A DNA stretch of 64,000 nucleotides from Sulfurospirillaceae bacterium (GCA_028684065.1 JAQUGO010000003.1:60171-124170), one strand, 5' to 3'. Counted from the stretch's first letter, positions 1 through 9,541 are shown. Notes: generated by a model not told the origin, from the letters alone. Translations and numbers: made by a program.

Positions 1-4
1 GCTT

Positions 5-184
5 CTATCTTCGTTCTCTATTAGGCAAAGAGTTTACTGATGCATACTTATGAACTGGTATTGACAATCTCTCTATTAAGCGTGTACACTCGCTTTCTAA
101 GGTACCTATTTTTTGTATTGATTCTTGAGAGTCTTGAGTAATTTTTTCTATATACTCATTGAAAATTTCTTGAAATGTTTTCAT
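5..184 (-). CDS. small hypothetical protein (59 aa)
   Basis: An ATG-started frame of 59 codons ends with TAG at the left window edge. The product would be a soluble, charged, probably helical peptide (MKTFQEIFNEYIEK start, SLPNRERR end). A weak purine-rich stretch (AAAGAA) precedes the start. I recognise no family. It lies in the spacer downstream of msrQ on the same strand. It could be the 5' end of a cassette continuing outside the window, or a chance frame. Confidence 0.3.
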   Translation of the reverse strand: MKTFQEIFNEYIEKITQDSQESIQKIGTLESECTRLIERLSIPVHKYASVNSLPNRERR

Positions 185-243
185 GGTGATTCTTTAGAAA
201 TGATTTTGAAGAGTATAACGAAAATAGTTTTACATGAAAGACT

Positions 244-780
244 CTAAGCTCTCTTCCACGCCCAAACTCTCTCCCCTAAAAGTACCACGCCAACGGCAAC
301 GACGCTGTACTCAAACACTCCAGCGACCTTTTGCGCCCAGAAGCTATGAAAGAGTGCAAGTGCTAAGGCGAGGTAGACCGCTTTGTGGTACGTGGAAAAC
401 TTGGCAAAGAGTTTTTTAAATGAGGTGAGTGCCATGAAAAGAAGAATAACAAAGGCGATAGCACCAATGTAGATAAAGGGTTTTTTGAGGCTTTTTTCGA
501 TGAGAAAAGTGAGGTCGAGTTCAGCATCTAGGATGACAAAAGCGCTTACATGAAAGAGTGTATACATAAAGGCAAGGAGGCCTAAAGTTTTGCGGTATTT
601 GATAAAATTAAAATGGCAAAGGCGTTTACATGTAGAGGGTAAAAGTGAGATCAAAAGCAAAACGATTGCGCCAACGCCAGTGACATTTGAGAGCATTTTT
701 ATCGGGTCAATTGCGCTTGGCAAGGTATATCCTGCCCACATAAGTGGTAAAAGCGCTAAAAAAATGAGTAAGATTTTCAA
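244..780 (-). CDS. msrQ: MsrQ, haem-b membrane subunit of the periplasmic methionine sulfoxide reductase
   Basis: This 178-aa integral membrane protein has about five to six hydrophobic helices and the ferric-reductase-like pattern of MsrQ/YedZ, including a His in '[10 protein letters not shown]' and another in '[22 protein letters not shown]', the usual haem-ligand region. MsrQ passes quinone or flavin electrons to MsrP. The TTG start overlaps the stop of msrP (TTGA), so the two are translationally coupled, which fits the two-component enzyme. The length is slightly shorter than the E. coli protein (about 211 aa). The family call is strong; the electron donor in this organism is not visible. 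Confidence 0.85.
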   Translation of the reverse strand: MKILLIFLALLPLMWAGYTLPSAIDPIKMLSNVTGVGAIVLLLISLLPSTCKRLCHFNFIKYRKTLGLLAFMYTLFHVSAFVILDAELDLTFLIEKSLKKPFIYIGAIAFVILLFMALTSFKKLFAKFSTYHKAVYLALALALFHSFWAQKVAGVFEYSVVAVGVVLLGERVWAWKRA

Positions 781-1712
781 AAATATTTCCTTAAATCCAT
801 TCCCGCATACAGTGAAGCGACCTCTTTTTCGTAGCCATTGAATTTAAGGGTAGGTTGTTTAAAGAGTTTGCCCAAAACGCGCTCTTTAGCTTGTGTCCAA
901 CGAGGATGGTCAACTTCGGGGTTAACATTGGCATAAAAACCGTATTCGTCAGGGTTTTGGTCTTGCCATGTATTGCGAGGCTCTTCTGTAACACATTCGA
1001 TTAAATCAAGGGATTTTATAGATTTAAAGCCGTATTTCCACGGTACTACAAGACGCATTGGTGCGCCATTTTGTGGAAGTAGACGTTTACCGTACATGCC
1101 AACAGCGATAAAGGTTAAAGGATGGCGTGCTTCATCCATACGTAAACCTTCAACATAAGGGTGCTTGATGGAAGCAAAGATACCTTTGGCTTGGTCTGGA
1201 AACATCGCAGGTTCATGGCGGGTGGTAAATTTGACGTATTTAGCATTACTGTTGGGTTCTAAATAGTCCAATAGCTTATACAATGGAAAACCAATCCATG
1301 GTACGACCATCGACCAGCCTTCGACGCAGCGAAAACGATAGATGCGCTCTTCCAAACCAAATTTAGCAATCAGCTCATCGACTTCGACCATTTGTTCTGT
1401 TTTGATTTCACCAAAAAAGCCCAAGCTCCACGGACTTGTTTTCATCTTTTGTGACATTTTAACAGGGGCTACTTTATCGGTGGAAAATTCATAAAAATTG
1501 ACATAATTAGTCGCTTGCTCCTCAGTATTGAGAATCAATTTATCAGGATTAGTGCTAGGGGTATAATGTAAGGCATTTTGTTTGGGAAGTTCTGCCATAA
1601 GGTGTGTTAGCGCAGAGCTACTCACTAATGCACCGGCACCGAGTTTTAAAAAATGTCGTCTAGCATTGAAAAGCTCTTCTGGGGTAATATCTTCAAGGTT
1701 AAAATTTTGCAT
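777..1712 (-). CDS. msrP: MsrP, Tat-exported molybdopterin methionine sulfoxide reductase
   Basis: MsrP reduces methionine sulfoxide in periplasmic proteins with a mononuclear molybdopterin cofactor. The 311-aa product starts with a twin-arginine signal ([12 protein letters not shown]) and has the sulfite-oxidase-fold core. The '[15 protein letters not shown]' segment carries the expected molybdenum-ligating Cys, and '[28 protein letters not shown]' is typical of the family. I chose the ATG at 1712 because AAAGGAG sits five bases upstream; a TTG further upstream overlaps that ribosome-binding site. It heads the msrP-msrQ pair, transcribed away from the TonB receptor gene. Confidence 0.92.
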   Translation of the reverse strand: MQNFNLEDITPEELFNARRHFLKLGAGALVSSSALTHLMAELPKQNALHYTPSTNPDKLILNTEEQATNYVNFYEFSTDKVAPVKMSQKMKTSPWSLGFFGEIKTEQMVEVDELIAKFGLEERIYRFRCVEGWSMVVPWIGFPLYKLLDYLEPNSNAKYVKFTTRHEPAMFPDQAKGIFASIKHPYVEGLRMDEARHPLTFIAVGMYGKRLLPQNGAPMRLVVPWKYGFKSIKSLDLIECVTEEPRNTWQDQNPDEYGFYANVNPEVDHPRWTQAKERVLGKLFKQPTLKFNGYEKEVASLYAGMDLRKYF

Positions 1713-1922
1713 TTTGGCTCCTTTCAAAACTTTTGATGAAGTATCATAATCACATTACGTGTAGCGAATGTGTAGTGATAGACTTTTATGGTGTGATTTA
1801 AAGACTCTATTGTAACACCTTTGTTCCATCTTAACATATTTTATTAAACAGTGATGCTAATTAACATAAATTTAACACGAGCTTGTAACAATGCTTTCAA
1901 AACTTTTAGAAGGATGATTGTT

Positions 1923-4004
1923 ATGGTGAAATATTATTCTATTCCTGCTCTTTTGCTGCTACTGCCTCTGAGCCTTATTGCAGAGAACGTACAACTTGAT
2001 AGTATCAGTGTGACAGCTACTAAGATAGCTACGGGGACTAAAGAAGTTTCGCAGTCTATCGCTGTTGTTAACGCACAAAGTATTGAAGATAAAAATGTTC
2101 TTGATGTCAGTAGTGCATTGGAAAATATTCCTGGGGTCAATGTAGAAAGTTCTAGTAATTCTCCAAGTCCTAGACTGATTATCCGAGGGGCAGGGTTAAA
2201 AGCGAGTTATGGGGTACGTGAAATCATGGTTATTAAAGACGGTGTACCTATGACTGACCCTGATTCGTTTACACGGTTTGATTATATTGATATGCAAGAT
2301 GTACAGAGTATAGAAGTGCAAAAAGGGCCTGGTTCTATCAATGCGGTTAACACAACGGGCGGTGTTATTCAGTTGATTACCAAATCAGTTTTTGATGAAG
2401 ATAGCAACAGTATTAAAGTAGGTTTAGGTAATGATGGGCAACGTAACTTAAATTTAAAACTTAGAAGTAAAATAGATGATAATGATTTTGCATCAATGAC
2501 TTTTTCAAAACGTACGATAGATAATGATTGGCGTGATAATAATGCTTTTGATTCGACACAAGTTAGTTTTAAATATGGGCATATTTTTGATGATGATGCG
2601 ACACTTGAAAGTGAGCTTGCATATACTGAATCAAACCTAAAACTCCCTGCTTCAATGACGAAAGAAGAGTTTGAAATTTTTAAATCAACGGGCGAGCAAC
2701 ACAATACCTCAAGTCCATGGCAATACACTGCCCGCGATTCTAAAATTCTCTCATTTAATAGCAAATATGAAAAAGAGGTAGGGGCTTGGACGTATAAACC
2801 ACGCTTTTACATCAACAAATGGGAGCATTTTCATCCCGTAACGGGCATCATTAACGATGCAGACCAAAACTATGTTTATGGGGTTGATTTGGAAACAGAT
2901 TATGCGCATAAGTTCTTCGATAGAGAGGCTACACTGGTTATGGGTGTGACCGCCAAGCAAGACAGAAGCGATGATGCGAAAAAGTACCAATATGCAGATG
3001 TTATTACTTCTGGAACAGGGCGTATATTACAAACACTTTCTAATACTAAAGGTTCTCTTGCCAATACAGAAGATAGCCGTGCAACGTTATATGGGGTTTA
3101 TGCAATGGAAACATTTTCACCATTTGATAAAACTACCATTGACATCAGTAGTCGTATTGACAAGTTAAATTTTGACATCAGTGGTAATGAAATCAGCTAT
3201 TTTAACTACTCTACAGGTAAATATGCAACAGGAGAGGGTGATTATGCTATCGATAAAAGCTATACACTGCTCTCATCAAAACTTGGCATTACCTATGCAC
3301 TGACTGATACAACCAATATCTATACCTCAGTCGCCTTTGCCAATCAAGCGCCAACAACCAGCGAACTTGGCGATAATGAAAATCTAGATAAAACCAAAAG
3401 TATTAACTACGAAGTAGGTCTAAAAACACGTACGGAAAACTTCTCGTACGATATGGCCATTTATCAAAATGATGTCAAAGATGAAATTATCCAAATCAAA
3501 GATGCCGGTGGCACTACCATCTATGACAATGCAGGCGAAACTCAAAAAAGAGGTTTTGAATTTTTAGGTACGTATGCGGTCAATAGAGCCTTAAGTTTTG
3601 GACTCTCCTATGCTTATAGTGATTTTAAATACAAAAGCTTCCAAGAAAAAGTGGGTGCAGCTTTTGTAAGTCGTGATGGAAACTATCTACCCTATATCCC
3701 CAAACATCAATATGGTTTAGAAGCGAACTATAAAATGGACAATGGTTTTAAAGCACGTATTCAAACCAAATCTTGGGGAAGTTACTATCTTGATAATGCC
3801 AATAGTGACAAATACGAGGGCTACGAGTTTGTAACAGATTTAATGCTTGGGTATGAATTTAAAGAGCATTTAATTCAACTCAATATTTACAACATTTTCG
3901 ATAAACACTATGCAATGCAAGCGGATAAAAGTGTTTACGGAGTAGAGAGTTATAAAGCAGCAGCTCCACGAAGTGCTATGGTTAGTTATCGTTATAAATT
4001 TTAA
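1923..4004 (+). CDS. TonB-dependent outer-membrane receptor
   Basis: The 693-aa product is a TonB-gated outer-membrane barrel. It has a signal peptide (VKYYSIPALLLLLPLSLIAE), a TonB-box-like segment soon after the cleavage region (SISVTATK), a plug domain (from 'SQSIAVVNAQSIEDKNVLDVSSALENIPGVNVES') and a beta-barrel ending in aromatic Phe (SYRYKF). The start at 1923 is preferred over upstream frame starts because AGAAGG lies nine bases before it and it begins directly with the signal peptide. It is followed by a polyferredoxin-NosL fusion and exbB-exbD-tonB, which make a complete energised uptake locus. The substrate is not readable from the sequence; the NosL-like partner makes copper one possibility, and iron chelates or cobalamin are alternatives. 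Confidence 0.88.
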   Translation: MVKYYSIPALLLLLPLSLIAENVQLDSISVTATKIATGTKEVSQSIAVVNAQSIEDKNVLDVSSALENIPGVNVESSSNSPSPRLIIRGAGLKASYGVREIMVIKDGVPMTDPDSFTRFDYIDMQDVQSIEVQKGPGSINAVNTTGGVIQLITKSVFDEDSNSIKVGLGNDGQRNLNLKLRSKIDDNDFASMTFSKRTIDNDWRDNNAFDSTQVSFKYGHIFDDDATLESELAYTESNLKLPASMTKEEFEIFKSTGEQHNTSSPWQYTARDSKILSFNSKYEKEVGAWTYKPRFYINKWEHFHPVTGIINDADQNYVYGVDLETDYAHKFFDREATLVMGVTAKQDRSDDAKKYQYADVITSGTGRILQTLSNTKGSLANTEDSRATLYGVYAMETFSPFDKTTIDISSRIDKLNFDISGNEISYFNYSTGKYATGEGDYAIDKSYTLLSSKLGITYALTDTTNIYTSVAFANQAPTTSELGDNENLDKTKSINYEVGLKTRTENFSYDMAIYQNDVKDEIIQIKDAGGTTIYDNAGETQKRGFEFLGTYAVNRALSFGLSYAYSDFKYKSFQEKVGAAFVSRDGNYLPYIPKHQYGLEANYKMDNGFKARIQTKSWGSYYLDNANSDKYEGYEFVTDLMLGYEFKEHLIQLNIYNIFDKHYAMQADKSVYGVESYKAAAPRSAMVSYRYKF

Positions 4005-4014
4005 AGGATAAGTG

Positions 4015-5838
4015 ATGGTTGATCAGCAAAAACGGGATAAAATGGATCTTTTTGCCCATGTAGTAACAGCTTTTCTCTTTAAAAATAAATTCTTTTTAAC
4101 CACCCTTCGTTGGGTGGTTTTAGGATTGTTTGTTTATGCGATTTTTTTAGGTATAAGCGTGCCGGATAAAGCGCATAATAGTTTTACAACGACACTCTTT
4201 TGGTCACTCTTTTGGCCACTGTTTATGGTCGTAACGCTCTCTACGTTTGGGCGTTTGTTTTGTGGTATCTGCCCGCATGCCTTTGTTGGTAAATACCTCA
4301 GTAAAATCGGACTCAATAAAACACCACCAAAATGGCTTAAACAACCTCTTATCGGTGTTTTATTACTCTTTTTTGGTTGGTGGACGGTCTATTATATCTA
4401 TCCACCTGCGTTTAGAACACCTTTGAGTACGGCCCTATTTTTTACGGTCATGAGTATCGTCGCGCTTATCTTCTTTTTTGTGTATAAAGAGATGAGTTAT
4501 TGCAAATACATTTGCCCTATCGGTACCTTAACACGCTCTTTTTCAAAAGTTTCCTTTACATGGCTTGGAACGTATGAGCAGAGTTGTCAAAATTGTAAAA
4601 CATTTGATTGCTCTAAAGCGTGTTCGTACAATCTAAAGCCTTTTGCGTTTAACAAAAAAGCGTCTATGGATGATTGTACCTTGTGTATGGATTGTGCACA
4701 GGCCTGTGAATCGGTGAGTTTTAAAGTGACCAAACCATCCTCTTCATTGTTTCAAAAATTTCAAAGTTCAACCGCTGAAGTCTGGGCGATACTCCTTATC
4801 ACCGCTGCTATCACCATTACGATGAGTTTCCACCACGCTCTTAGTCGTGTGGCGATTAGTGATAGCTATGTGTGGGTGCAAGCTGGGGCTTGGCTTCAAG
4901 CCAATATAGGTATTAAAGGGCTTGATTATGTTGGGTTTAGCGCGCTTGTTTTAGCGGTTATCTGTACGGTTGGTTTAGCGGGTGGGGGAATTTTTATCGC
5001 TTCAAAACTCTTGCATGTAAACTTTAAATCCGCATTTTATACCCTCTCTTATGCGTTTATTCCTCTCTTTATCATCGGCGGGTTATCGCATACGTATGAG
5101 TTTTTCTTTGTACATCATTACAGCAATATCGTTAATGGTTTTATTCAAGGATTTCATCTAGGAATTGAGCCTGTTGCGCCACTTGCAACAAAAGCTGATA
5201 CATGGACGCATATCTTTGGCGTCATGAATTATATTGCCGTTATTTGGGCATTACTGATTATGGCTAAACGCATCACTTTTTTTGAGGCAACACGTCTTAA
5301 AAAGATAGCGGCATTTAGTTTTGCTTCTTTATTGATTCTCTTTTATCTAGGGCTCAATCTTTATCGTGGATATGCTTTTGCAACATACGGTGTTAAAAAA
5401 GGTGGTCATAACCATGGTGCAAGTAGCAACAAAGAGTTATTCCAAAGTGTCCCTAAAGACAAGGCTATTTTAATGCAAGAAAGCACTGGTGGCGTGGTAT
5501 GTGGTATGAATTTAAATACCTATTTTAAAACCAATCACTATGCAAGTTTAGAAGGTAAAGTGCGTCAATACTGCTCATTGCACTGTTTAGCGGAAGATTT
5601 GCTTATTAAAAAACTACCACTTGAAGAGATTCATGTAGTGGATGTGACAAGTTTACAGTTTGTGGATGCTCATAAAGCTCATTATGTTGTTGGTAGTCGC
5701 ATTAAAGGTACAATGAGTGAAAAAAGTAAATATGCTTTTGCATCCATAGAAGAGGCTAAAGCTTTTGCGGCTAAAAATGGAGGTGTTATTAAATCATTTA
5801 ACGAAGCTCTACAAAGTGCGGGAGAGGATTTTCAATGA
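4015..5838 (+). CDS. membrane polyferredoxin (NapH/NosR/CcoG-like) with C-terminal NosL-like domain
   Basis: This 607-aa protein combines several parts. About the first 170 residues hold membrane helices with the NapH/NosR-type motifs CGICPHAF and CKYICPIG. A double [4Fe-4S] ferredoxin region follows (CQNCKTFDCSKAC, then CTLCMDCAQAC). Further helices come next, then a periplasmic tail from about residue 460. The tail has a His-rich linker (GGHNHGASS), VCGMNLNTYFKTNHYAS and YCSLHC, which resembles the copper(I)-binding NosL/YHS-type metallochaperone fold. AAGGA precedes the ATG at 4015; a GTG one codon earlier is less well placed. It lies 10 bp after the TonB receptor and overlaps exbB. I infer reduction or handling of the imported metal (copper?); the substrate is unproven. 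Confidence 0.75.
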   Translation: MVDQQKRDKMDLFAHVVTAFLFKNKFFLTTLRWVVLGLFVYAIFLGISVPDKAHNSFTTTLFWSLFWPLFMVVTLSTFGRLFCGICPHAFVGKYLSKIGLNKTPPKWLKQPLIGVLLLFFGWWTVYYIYPPAFRTPLSTALFFTVMSIVALIFFFVYKEMSYCKYICPIGTLTRSFSKVSFTWLGTYEQSCQNCKTFDCSKACSYNLKPFAFNKKASMDDCTLCMDCAQACESVSFKVTKPSSSLFQKFQSSTAEVWAILLITAAITITMSFHHALSRVAISDSYVWVQAGAWLQANIGIKGLDYVGFSALVLAVICTVGLAGGGIFIASKLLHVNFKSAFYTLSYAFIPLFIIGGLSHTYEFFFVHHYSNIVNGFIQGFHLGIEPVAPLATKADTWTHIFGVMNYIAVIWALLIMAKRITFFEATRLKKIAAFSFASLLILFYLGLNLYRGYAFATYGVKKGGHNHGASSNKELFQSVPKDKAILMQESTGGVVCGMNLNTYFKTNHYASLEGKVRQYCSLHCLAEDLLIKKLPLEEIHVVDVTSLQFVDAHKAHYVVGSRIKGTMSEKSKYAFASIEEAKAFAAKNGGVIKSFNEALQSAGEDFQ

Positions 5839-6284
5839 TAAGTATTACACTGTTGCAAGATGTGGTGGACTATGGAATTATCGGACTCTTGGGAATCATG
5901 AGTTTTTTGAGCTTCTTTTTTTGGATAGAGCGTTTACTTTTTTATCGAGCCTTAAAGGTTGAAACGTATCAGTATAAGGAGGCGCTAGAAATGGATGTGA
6001 GCAATCACATCCATATCATCTCATCATTTGGTTCAAATGCACCTTATATTGGACTTCTTGGAACGGTATTCGGCATTATATTAACCTTTTATACGATGGG
6101 ACTGAGTGGCGAGATTGATGTGAAGCACATTATGAGCTCCCTTGCTCTTGCGTTAAAAGCAACCGCGATGGGACTTGTCGTTGCCATTCCGGCTATTTTC
6201 TTATACAACCATTTGGTGCGAAAAATTGAGAAAATTTTGGTGCAATGGGACTTAGCACATAAGGAGCCAAAACGTGCAGCTTAG
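5835..6284 (+). CDS. exbB: ExbB, TonB-complex proton channel subunit
   Basis: The 149-aa membrane protein has three hydrophobic segments and the MotA/TolQ/ExbB signature 'APYIGLLGTVFGIILTFYTMG', followed by 'SSLALALKATAMGLVVAIPAIFLYN'. With ExbD it turns proton flow into motion of TonB. It is short for ExbB but normal for the compact Campylobacterota form. Its ATG overlaps the stop of the polyferredoxin gene, and exbD starts within its 3' end, so the locus is translationally coupled. Confidence 0.92.
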   Translation: MISITLLQDVVDYGIIGLLGIMSFLSFFFWIERLLFYRALKVETYQYKEALEMDVSNHIHIISSFGSNAPYIGLLGTVFGIILTFYTMGLSGEIDVKHIMSSLALALKATAMGLVVAIPAIFLYNHLVRKIEKILVQWDLAHKEPKRAA

Positions 6285-6651
6285 ACGGTTTGATGCGATT
6301 AATGTCGTTCCGTTCATAGACATTATGCTTGTACTTTTGGTGATAGTGTTGACTACATCTACCTTTGTAGCACGAGGTATGATTCCTGTAGATTTAAGTA
6401 AAGCAGGCTCTTCTGATGCTTTACAAATTCATAAAGAGCTAATCATTACAATTACCAAAGAAGGAAAGTATTTTTTCAATGATGTTGCCGTTGAAAGCTC
6501 AGCTTTAAAGGAAGCATTAACCAAAGTTGAGAAAGAAAGTACCGTCTTTATTAACTGTGATAAAGCCTCTTCGTTTGAGCCGTTTGTGCATATCTTAAAT
6601 CTTTTGAAAGAGAACAATTTTACAAAATTAAGTGTGGTCACTCAGCAATGA
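6274..6651 (+). CDS. exbD: ExbD, TonB-complex accessory subunit
   Basis: The 125-aa single-span protein has the ExbD/TolR pattern: a short cytoplasmic N-terminus (QLRRFDAINVVPFID), one helix (IMLVLLVIVLTTSTFVA) with the Asp of 'FIDIML' as the proton-relay residue, and a periplasmic domain. It uses a GTG start with AAGGAG seven bases upstream and overlaps the end of exbB by 11 bases. It is followed by an overlapping tonB. Confidence 0.92.
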   Translation: MQLRRFDAINVVPFIDIMLVLLVIVLTTSTFVARGMIPVDLSKAGSSDALQIHKELIITITKEGKYFFNDVAVESSALKEALTKVEKESTVFINCDKASSFEPFVHILNLLKENNFTKLSVVTQQ

Positions 6652-7337
6652 ACAGGTATGTGAGTTCGTTTGGTATAGCCGTATTGCCTTATTTATTTGG
6701 ATTAGGTTTGTATGCTTACATGCAAAGCATTGCACCTTCATTGCTTGAGCCAAAAACGACTCCCCAAGCGATGGCTATTCAAATAAGTTATCTTCCACCA
6801 AAAACAGTTGAACCTGTTATCAAAGAGCCAGAAGCCAAAGTCGAAGAACCCAAAGAGCTTCCAATCATTGAAGAAAAACCTGCACCAAACCCCCTTAAAG
6901 TTAAGAAGAAAATTGTGCAAAAAAAGCTTGAACAACCAAATGAACAGACTGTGCAAGCTCCTGTTGTTATGGAGAAAATTGTGCCAAGTCAAGAAAAAAA
7001 AGATGTTGTATCCGAAAAAAGTGTTGAAACTAAAATGGCACAAGAAACCTTACATGTGAAGAAAGTACGGTATCTCTCAGAACTTAAAAATCGTATTGAT
7101 ACCAATAAAAGCTATCCCAGATTGGCGCGTGAGCGTAATATCGAAGGATGCGTTGTGATTGAGTTTACAATTTCACCTGAGGGAAATTTGATTGCTTTTA
7201 CCATAATAGAAGGGAAACAAGTGTTTCATAAGTCTGTGAAAGAAGCCATTATAAAAAGTTTTCCTTTCCCTATGCCTGAGCCAATCTTTGCCTCAAATCT
7301 TACGATTCAGCTTACGATAGAGTATGCGCTTATTTAA
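6648..7337 (+). CDS. tonB: TonB energy-transducing protein
   Basis: The 229-aa protein has one N-terminal membrane anchor (GIAVLPYLFGLGLYAYMQS). A Pro/Lys/Glu-rich spacer follows (PEAKVEEPKELPIIEEKPAP and similar). The C-terminal TonB fold includes 'YPRLARERNIEGCVVIEFTISPEG' and 'AIIKSFPFPMPEP'. It spans the periplasm to the receptor plug. The start overlaps the exbD stop. It ends convergently with the YwbE gene, with a 4-bp overlap of the two 3' ends. A dedicated tonB beside a receptor suggests a private energiser for that receptor, although it may also serve others. Confidence 0.92.
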   Translation: MNRYVSSFGIAVLPYLFGLGLYAYMQSIAPSLLEPKTTPQAMAIQISYLPPKTVEPVIKEPEAKVEEPKELPIIEEKPAPNPLKVKKKIVQKKLEQPNEQTVQAPVVMEKIVPSQEKKDVVSEKSVETKMAQETLHVKKVRYLSELKNRIDTNKSYPRLARERNIEGCVVIEFTISPEGNLIAFTIIEGKQVFHKSVKEAIIKSFPFPMPEPIFASNLTIQLTIEYALI

Positions 7338-7525
7338 CCAATTTCTTTGACACGTCCTACGTCGCCACTGGTAAGCCTTACTTTAATGCCATGGGGATGA
7401 GAGGGAGAATTAGTAAGAATGTCTTTGACGATTCCTTCGGTTAATTTTCCACTGCGTTGGTCTGCTTTGAGGACAATTTTTACGTTGAGTCCTGCGTGAA
7501 TGTTTGCTCGTGTAGTGCCGTTCAT
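7334..7525 (-). CDS. YwbE family protein (63 aa)
   Basis: This small soluble protein matches the YwbE (DUF2196) family across its whole length: 'GLNVKIVLKADQRSGKLTEGIVKDILTNS' followed by 'HPHGIKVRLTSGDVGRVKEI'. The family has a KOW-like beta-barrel appearance and no established function that I know of. It is monocistronic on the minus strand and converges on tonB. Length and start agree with the family. Confidence 0.85.
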   Translation of the reverse strand: MNGTTRANIHAGLNVKIVLKADQRSGKLTEGIVKDILTNSPSHPHGIKVRLTSGDVGRVKEIG

Positions 7526-7591
7526 AAAGTACCTTTGATAAAGAGATATTGAAATGTATTATAGCTATTTTGTTGAATGTAATTAAAAAGA

Positions 7592-7597
7592 TATAAT
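7592..7597 (+). promoter_or_regulatory. TATAAT -10 element
   Basis: A perfect TATAAT lies about 35 bp upstream of the zinc-ribbon membrane protein gene, after an A-rich stretch. This suits sigma70 promoters of Campylobacterota, which depend little on a -35 box. Transcription would begin near 7604. Confidence 0.45.
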
Positions 7598-7631
7598 AGA
7601 CTTCATTCATAATCATAGAAAAGGGAGCACT

Positions 7632-8924
7632 ATGTTTAAACTATTGGACAAAATAAAATTTTTCTATAAACTCAAACTAAGTTATCAGCACGATAGTAAA
7701 AATATTGAAAAGCTTACACGATGGTCTTTGTTATTTATTATTATCTTAGATATTTTTGTTTACAGTGCTATTGAAATGGGCATACGATTTCAAACGGCAA
7801 CACTGAATAATCCTGAGACAAAAATTACCTATCAATGTCGCAATAGTGTCAAAAATCCTGCATTAATTCAAGATTATAATTGGTATGAGTATCGCTCAAC
7901 GAGTAAAAAGAACTATGTCAATGATAATACGATTTATACGAATGGCACGACTGCTGGAAGCCAAAAAGTGTTAAGAGATATTCGACATAAAGAGTTAGAT
8001 ACTCGCTGTTTAGAGCTTCAAAATCGTATAGAGAGTATTGCTAATTCTAAAGAGTTAAACACAGTTAAAAGCAGTATAGAAACTTTGCAAAAAAACCTTT
8101 CCAAATATACAACAGACTTGCGTTACATCCAAAATAATTACAACACGGTTTTATTTGAAAAAATCGCTCAGCAATCAGAATCCAAGTCCATTTTGGAGAT
8201 GGATTTAGAATCTAAAAATATTAAAGTAAAGTATGATGACTTACAACAAAAAATTGCCTCGACACAAAAGACCATTGATGATTTGAAGCTTCAATTTAGC
8301 TCTAATACCCTTGTAACAAGTTTGTTTGAATTGGCAACACAGCAAAAAGAGACAATTTTAAAAGATTATGAAAAAGCAACCAGTCGGTATTTTTTAAAAC
8401 GAGCAGGTATCATTATCTTATTTTTATTACCTATTGTTGGGATATTTTATTGGCAGATGAATAGTCAAAATATCAAACGAAATTACACCAAATACATCAT
8501 CTTCAAAAATATTTTTGTTATCGGTATGGTTTTTCTTGTATTGAACACCATTAAAATCGTTTACAATTATATCCCACATGTTTTTATTCAAAATGTGCTG
8601 ATGTTTTTTTACAGTATTCAAATTCCTTTTATAGCATATTATATCTTATTAGCCCTAGGCATTGTGCTCTTTAGTTTTATCATCTTAAAATTGCAAAGTG
8701 CCACCAAAAATAAAAAACGAACCACCATTACCTTTATCGACAGTTATAAGCTTAATAAATGTGATGCGTGCGGCGTGAAAGTGGATTACGTTCAGATGAA
8801 TTTTTGCCCTAATTGTCGCAATATTTTAAAAATAAAATGCGAAAAATGTGGTCACTATACCATCGCAAAATTAGATTTTTGCTCTTTTTGTAGTGAAAAA
8901 GTAGGCATACAAAAGGAGATTTAG
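7632..8924 (+). CDS. membrane protein with coiled coil and C-terminal double zinc ribbon, function unknown
   Basis: The 430-aa product has a membrane helix near residues 30-50 and a long extracytoplasmic region rich in Lys/Glu/Gln. That region is predicted coiled coil (for example around 'SSIETLQKNLSKYTTDLRYIQNN' and 'YDDLQQKIASTQKTIDDLKLQF'). Three further helices follow at about 255-355. The cytosolic tail has paired CxxC motifs (CDACGVKVDYVQMNFCPNC, CEKCGHYTIAKLDFCSFC), typical of double zinc ribbons. I do not recognise a named family. It abuts the UPF0316 gene with no spacer, so they are likely co-transcribed. A role in envelope assembly or signalling is only a guess. Confidence 0.65.
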   Translation: MFKLLDKIKFFYKLKLSYQHDSKNIEKLTRWSLLFIIILDIFVYSAIEMGIRFQTATLNNPETKITYQCRNSVKNPALIQDYNWYEYRSTSKKNYVNDNTIYTNGTTAGSQKVLRDIRHKELDTRCLELQNRIESIANSKELNTVKSSIETLQKNLSKYTTDLRYIQNNYNTVLFEKIAQQSESKSILEMDLESKNIKVKYDDLQQKIASTQKTIDDLKLQFSSNTLVTSLFELATQQKETILKDYEKATSRYFLKRAGIIILFLLPIVGIFYWQMNSQNIKRNYTKYIIFKNIFVIGMVFLVLNTIKIVYNYIPHVFIQNVLMFFYSIQIPFIAYYILLALGIVLFSFIILKLQSATKNKKRTTITFIDSYKLNKCDACGVKVDYVQMNFCPNCRNILKIKCEKCGHYTIAKLDFCSFCSEKVGIQKEI

Positions 8925-9506
8925 ATGAGTGAATTTTTCAAAAGTGAGGCTTTTATCCTTTATGGTATTCCTGTGTTGATAGCCTTAGCACGTGTTTTAG
9001 ATGTTAGCATTGGAACATTACGTATTATTTTTGTGGCTAAAGGGCTTCGTTATTTAGCACCCATTTTGGGATTTTTTGAAGTGAGTGTTTGGCTTAGTGC
9101 TATTACTCAAGTGATGGAAAATTTAACCAATCTAACCAACTTTTTTGCTTATGCTGTAGGTTTTTCATTGGGTAATTATCTTGGCATGTATATTGAGACA
9201 CGTTTGGCTCTTGGTATGGTTGTTGTGCGTATTATCACAAAACGCGATAGTCAAGCATTGGTGGAAGCCTTGCGTAATATGGGCTATAGTGTCACTGTCG
9301 CTGATGCTGAGGGGAATAAAGGGCCAGTGAGCATCGTCTTTACTGTTGTCAAACGTTCCGATGTCACTTTAATTACGCCACTCATTTTAAAATACAATCC
9401 ATTAGCGGTTTATTCTATCGAAGATGTGAGGCACGCTAGTGACCCAGATTTTCCCATTAAATCTCCTCGTGCGGTCAAAGGATTTAGTCAGTTACTGCGT
9501 AAATAG
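8925..9506 (+). CDS. UPF0316/DUF2179-type membrane protein
   Basis: The 193-aa protein has three hydrophobic segments at the N-terminus ('ILYGIPVLIALARVLDVSIGTLRIIFVAKGLRYLAPILGFFEV' region). A soluble domain follows with 'AEGNKGPVSIVFTVVKRSDV' and 'YSIEDVRHA'. This arrangement is characteristic of UPF0316 (DUF2179) proteins. No biochemical role is established. It starts directly after the stop of the preceding gene and ends in a strong hairpin shared with the convergent TRAP operon. Confidence 0.8.
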   Translation: MSEFFKSEAFILYGIPVLIALARVLDVSIGTLRIIFVAKGLRYLAPILGFFEVSVWLSAITQVMENLTNLTNFFAYAVGFSLGNYLGMYIETRLALGMVVVRIITKRDSQALVEALRNMGYSVTVADAEGNKGPVSIVFTVVKRSDVTLITPLILKYNPLAVYSIEDVRHASDPDFPIKSPRAVKGFSQLLRK

Positions 9507-9509
9507 GAG

Positions 9510-9537
9510 GGTTAACCTTCAAAAAAGAAGGTTAACC
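9510..9537. terminator. bidirectional hairpin terminator
   Basis: Perfect 11-bp inverted repeat (GGTTAACCTTC / GAAGGTTAACC) around an A6 loop, lying between the stop of the UPF0316 gene and the end of the TRAP permease gene on the other strand. The trailing U tract is weak in both directions. Confidence 0.7.
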
Positions 9538-9541
9538 AAGT

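Noticed and set aside
6738-7043. Minus-strand 101-aa reading frame rich in Phe and Asn
   Set aside because: It is the antisense shadow of the Lys/Glu-rich spacer of tonB and has no ribosome-binding site.
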